Positions 62,210 through 64,000 of a stretch of 64,000 nt of DNA are shown in pieces; the first letter of the stretch is position 1, and each line of letters starts with the position of its first letter. Origin of the DNA: Pseudomonas sihuiensis. GTDB lineage: Bacteria; Pseudomonadota; Gammaproteobacteria; Pseudomonadales; Pseudomonadaceae. The translations under genes and the position numbers were made by a program. Below the pieces are notes generated by a model. The model worked only from the letters and a program-made list of their open reading frames with translations. It was not told where the DNA came from and searched no databases. The DNA lies in contig NZ_LT629797.1 of the NCBI RefSeq assembly GCF_900106015.1, positions 1,984,001 to 2,048,000 of the forward strand, read 5' to 3'.

Positions 62210-62476
62210 ATGGCCAAAGAAACCGTCTTCCAATTGAAGCTGGAGCCCGCGCTGCTAGAAGAATTTACGGCAGCCGCTAAAGCTGTACACCGGCCAGCCT
62301 CTCAGGTCATGCTTGACCTTATGTACGATTTCATCCACCAGCAGCAGATCATCAGAGAGCATGATGAGTTCGTGCAACTAAAGGTCGCTGTTGCCAGGGC
62401 ATCGGTAGAGGCCGGTCGTGGTCGATCCAACGATGACGTCGAAGCCGAATTCGCCGCTCGCCGTGCCAAGGGCTAG
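62210..62476 (+). CDS. Ribbon-helix-helix antitoxin-like protein
   Basis: An 88-residue protein with a ribbon-helix-helix start (ETVFQLKLEPALLEEFTAAA, HRPASQVMLDLMYDFI) and an acidic/Arg-rich tail (RGRSNDDVEAEFAARRAKG) as in RelB/ParD-type antitoxins. A short space after it are the remains of a ParE/RelE-type toxin. It is intact, so it may be kept as an orphan repressor or anti-toxin against related systems. Confidence 0.8.
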   Translation: MAKETVFQLKLEPALLEEFTAAAKAVHRPASQVMLDLMYDFIHQQQIIREHDEFVQLKVAVARASVEAGRGRSNDDVEAEFAARRAKG

Positions 62477-62477
62477 G

Positions 62478-62695
62478 ATGGAGGTTACCTGGACGCCGAG
62501 GCCCTGCAGGGTCGGCTGGATATCTCATTGTCACCGACAGCCCTCTTAGACCTCGCAGCACGGGCTAACAAGGAACGGCTACCAACACTCGTGAGCCGAT
62601 CCCTCACGAGCACTTCGGCCTTGTGTATCAGACTGAGAGCGTGACGCGATCTAGATTCTCGTTCTGGTGCGTGTCGCCAGAATGTGGCCACCACC
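62478..62695 (+). pseudogene. ParE/RelE-type toxin remnant
   Basis: It starts with ATG one base after the antitoxin stop. MEVTWTP is followed, after a frameshift, by a segment readable as ALQGRLDI. After a gap, another frame reads GTR/SR-IPHEHF-RLVYQTESVT and, after another shift, ILVLVRVARMWPP. These are the N- and C-terminal parts of a RelE/ParE toxin with at least two frameshifts and a loss of about 30 central residues. No toxin can be made. Confidence 0.7.
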
Positions 62696-62760
62696 GACCC
62701 AGAGCTGAGCCTGCAGTGAAGGCAGACCACAGCTCAGTAGATCTGCCTAATTGACACTTT

Positions 62761-62895
62761 TTACTTCTTCTTGGGTTTGCCTGCGTCGCTTCGTTTATCA
62801 CGAATTTGACCGTCGTTGTTCCTGCTACGTGGCTGCTCTCCGCCGCCAGGCTTAGGGACATTTACGTGAGGGTTAATCGGCCTTCTATCAGTCAT
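62761..62895 (-). CDS. Small basic hydrophilic protein
   Basis: A 44-residue frame, MTDRRPINPHVNVPKPGGGE to SDAGKPKKK, with AAGGAAG about 7 bases upstream of the ATG. It is rich in Arg, Lys, Pro and Gly and has no hydrophobic core, so it is probably unstructured. No function can be assigned. It lies between the toxin remnant and tRNA-Ser. The start codon context is the main evidence that it is real. Confidence 0.5.
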   Translation of the reverse strand: MTDRRPINPHVNVPKPGGGEQPRSRNNDGQIRDKRSDAGKPKKK

Positions 62896-63059
62896 CTTTT
62901 TCTTCCTTAAAATAGCTGGTGAGTAGTGTTAAAGCCCCCCTACGCCCTCGCCGGCAATCGGCAGTGACAGAGGATGTAGCGGGTGCCGCACTACACGCTA
63001 GCAAAGCGCAATCCTGGGTGCTATGCGACCTTTCGACACCTTGCATGCCGTAGAAAGCA

Positions 63060-63094
63060 AAAGCCCCCGAAACTCTATGAATTTCAGGGGCTTA
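63060..63094 (-). terminator. Terminator downstream of tRNA-Ser
   Basis: The minus strand reads AAGCCCCTGAAAT...AGTTTCGGGGGCTTTTGC, a stem with a short loop and T tract 12 bp beyond the tRNA. Confidence 0.65.
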
Positions 63095-63105
63095 GGCTTG
63101 AGATA

Positions 63106-63195
63106 TGGCGGGAAGATAGGGATTTGAACCCTAGGTGCCATTGCTGACACAACGGATTTCGAATCCGTCCCGTTCGACCACTCCGGCATCTTCCC
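63106..63195 (-). tRNA. tRNA-Ser (anticodon CGA)
   Basis: A 90-nt class II tRNA on the minus strand: acceptor GGGAAGA with TCTTCCC, D-arm GCCGGAGTGGTCGAACGG, anticodon loop TTCGAAA (CGA), a long variable arm, T-arm GGGTTCAAATCCC and encoded CCA. It is the attachment gene of the island to its left. Confidence 0.96.
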
Positions 63196-63276
63196 AAGCG
63201 GCGCGAATCATAACAGCTGAATGCGCTTTGGCGAAGCTTATTTTGAAAATTTTTCGTGTTCTATCAGGCGCTTGTG

Positions 63277-63299
63277 AAAAAGCCGGGGGCTGCCCGGCC
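63277..63299 (-). terminator. Terminator after purC
   Basis: The minus strand reads GCCGGG-cagcc-CCCGGC followed by TTTTT, 15 bp after the purC stop. Confidence 0.8.
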
Positions 63300-63313
63300 T
63301 TCTCTCGCATGGC

Positions 63314-64000
63314 TCAAGCGGTCAGGCGGGTCAGCGCTTCGCGGTACTTGTCGGCGGTTTTCTGCGCGACGTCTGCCGGTACGGCCGGGGCCGGGGCTTG
63401 CTTGTTCCAGCCGGTGGATTCCAGCCAGTCGCGCACGAACTGCTTGTCGAAGCTCGGCGGGTTGCTGCCTTCGGCGTAGCTGTCGGCCGGCCAGAAGCGG
63501 CTGGAGTCCGGGGTCAGCACTTCGTCCATCAGGGTCAGGGTGCCGTCTTCGTCCAGACCGAATTCGAACTTGGTGTCAGCGATGATGATGCCGCGGGTAG
63601 CGGCGTACTCGACAGCCGTGGTGTACAGCTTGATCGCCGTGTCACGCACCTGGGCAGCCAGTTCGGCGCCGATGATGGCTTCGCACTGCGCGAAGCTGAT
63701 GTTCTCGTCATGATCGCCCACGGCGGCCTTGGTCGAGGGGGTGAAGATCGGTTGCGGCAGTTTGGCTGCTTCCTTCAGGCCTGCTGGCAGGGCGATGCCG
63801 CACACGGTGCCGCTCTTCTGGTATTCCTTCCAGCCGGAGCCGACGATGTAGCCACGCACGATGGCTTCCACGGCGACGGGCTTGAGGCGCTTGGCGACGA
63901 CCGCACGGCCTTCGACCAGTGGCAGCTCGGCTGCCGGCACCACGTCCTCGACCTTGTCACCGGTGAAGTGGTTGGGCACCACGCCAGCCAGCTTGTCGAA
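63314..64000 (-). CDS. purC: SAICAR synthetase (5' part outside window)
   Basis: Phosphoribosylaminoimidazole-succinocarboxamide synthase of purine synthesis; 228 C-terminal residues are visible and the frame is open to the window edge. Motifs: [39 protein letters not shown], the [17 protein letters not shown] loop, and [20 protein letters not shown] with [14 protein letters not shown]. This is the longer, yeast Ade1-like form of about 300 residues and not the short E. coli-like PurC, so a second purC may exist elsewhere. Confidence 0.93.
   Translation of the reverse strand, partial: FDKLAGVVPNHFTGDKVEDVVPAAELPLVEGRAVVAKRLKPVAVEAIVRGYIVGSGWKEYQKSGTVCGIALPAGLKEAAKLPQPIFTPSTKAAVGDHDENISFAQCEAIIGAELAAQVRDTAIKLYTTAVEYAATRGIIIADTKFEFGLDEDGTLTLMDEVLTPDSSRFWPADSYAEGSNPPSFDKQFVRDWLESTGWNKQAPAPAVPADVAQKTADKYREALTRLTA

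Noticed and set aside
1..64000. CRISPR array
   Set aside because: No regularly spaced direct repeats were seen; the repeats present are palindromic REP-type hairpins.

Overview
The window is a piece of a GC-rich gammaproteobacterial chromosome, almost certainly Pseudomonas sensu lato (mendocina/oleovorans/alcaligenes-like). The reasons are the flgBCDE/flgFGHIJKL arrangement with RpoN boxes, the flgA-flgM-flgN-flgZ order, many Pseudomonas-type REP hairpins, a complete alginate gene set and the metE/metR pair. Species assignment is inference.

Layout. 1-4329: a multidomain glycosyltransferase/glycerophosphotransferase (cut by the window edge) and a TagD-like glycerol-3-phosphate cytidylyltransferase, in the position of a flagellin glycosylation island next to flgL. 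4518-21029: flagellar and chemotaxis block. flgBCDE and flgFGHIJKL run leftward, each with a consensus sigma-54 promoter; then come cheR and cheV; flgA, flgM (sigma-28 promoter), flgN and the PilZ gene flgZ run rightward. 21130-24125: an MFS transporter and the Na+/Ser-Thr symporter sstT. 24126-26040: a scar of old mobile DNA at a tRNA-Arg(CCT) gene. It holds an IS4-type transposase remnant, a P4-type integrase pseudogene with a lost catalytic Arg, and a leucine dehydrogenase start fused to an IS5-type remnant. 26043-41475: indolepyruvate ferredoxin oxidoreductase with a divergent Lrp regulator, an EamA exporter, a small conserved protein, an alpha/beta hydrolase, metE/metR, and a TetR-controlled RND efflux operon without its own outer-membrane factor.

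42280-58020: twelve tightly packed alginate genes in the order D-A-8-44-K-E-I-J-F-X-L-G. The classical Pseudomonas order is D-8-44-K-E-G-X-L-I-J-F-A. The gene in the AlgG role encodes a beta-helix protein in which the epimerase motif DPHD reads DLGN, and AlgK has no lipobox. A PL7 alginate lyase lies just downstream on the other strand. AlgD and AlgA supply GDP-mannuronate, Alg8/Alg44 polymerise under c-di-GMP control, AlgK/E/X/G/L form the periplasmic and export path, and AlgI/J/F/X acetylate.

59357-63195: an AT-rich island of about 3.8 kb between tRNA-Ser(CGA) and a partial copy of that tRNA's 3' end. It carries a small conserved gene, a translationally coupled three-gene unit (GHKL ATPase, STAS-like DUF4325 protein, single-pass membrane protein) that looks like an uncharacterised signalling or defence module, an orphan ribbon-helix-helix antitoxin beside a decayed ParE/RelE-type toxin, and a tiny basic protein. 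The window ends in purC.
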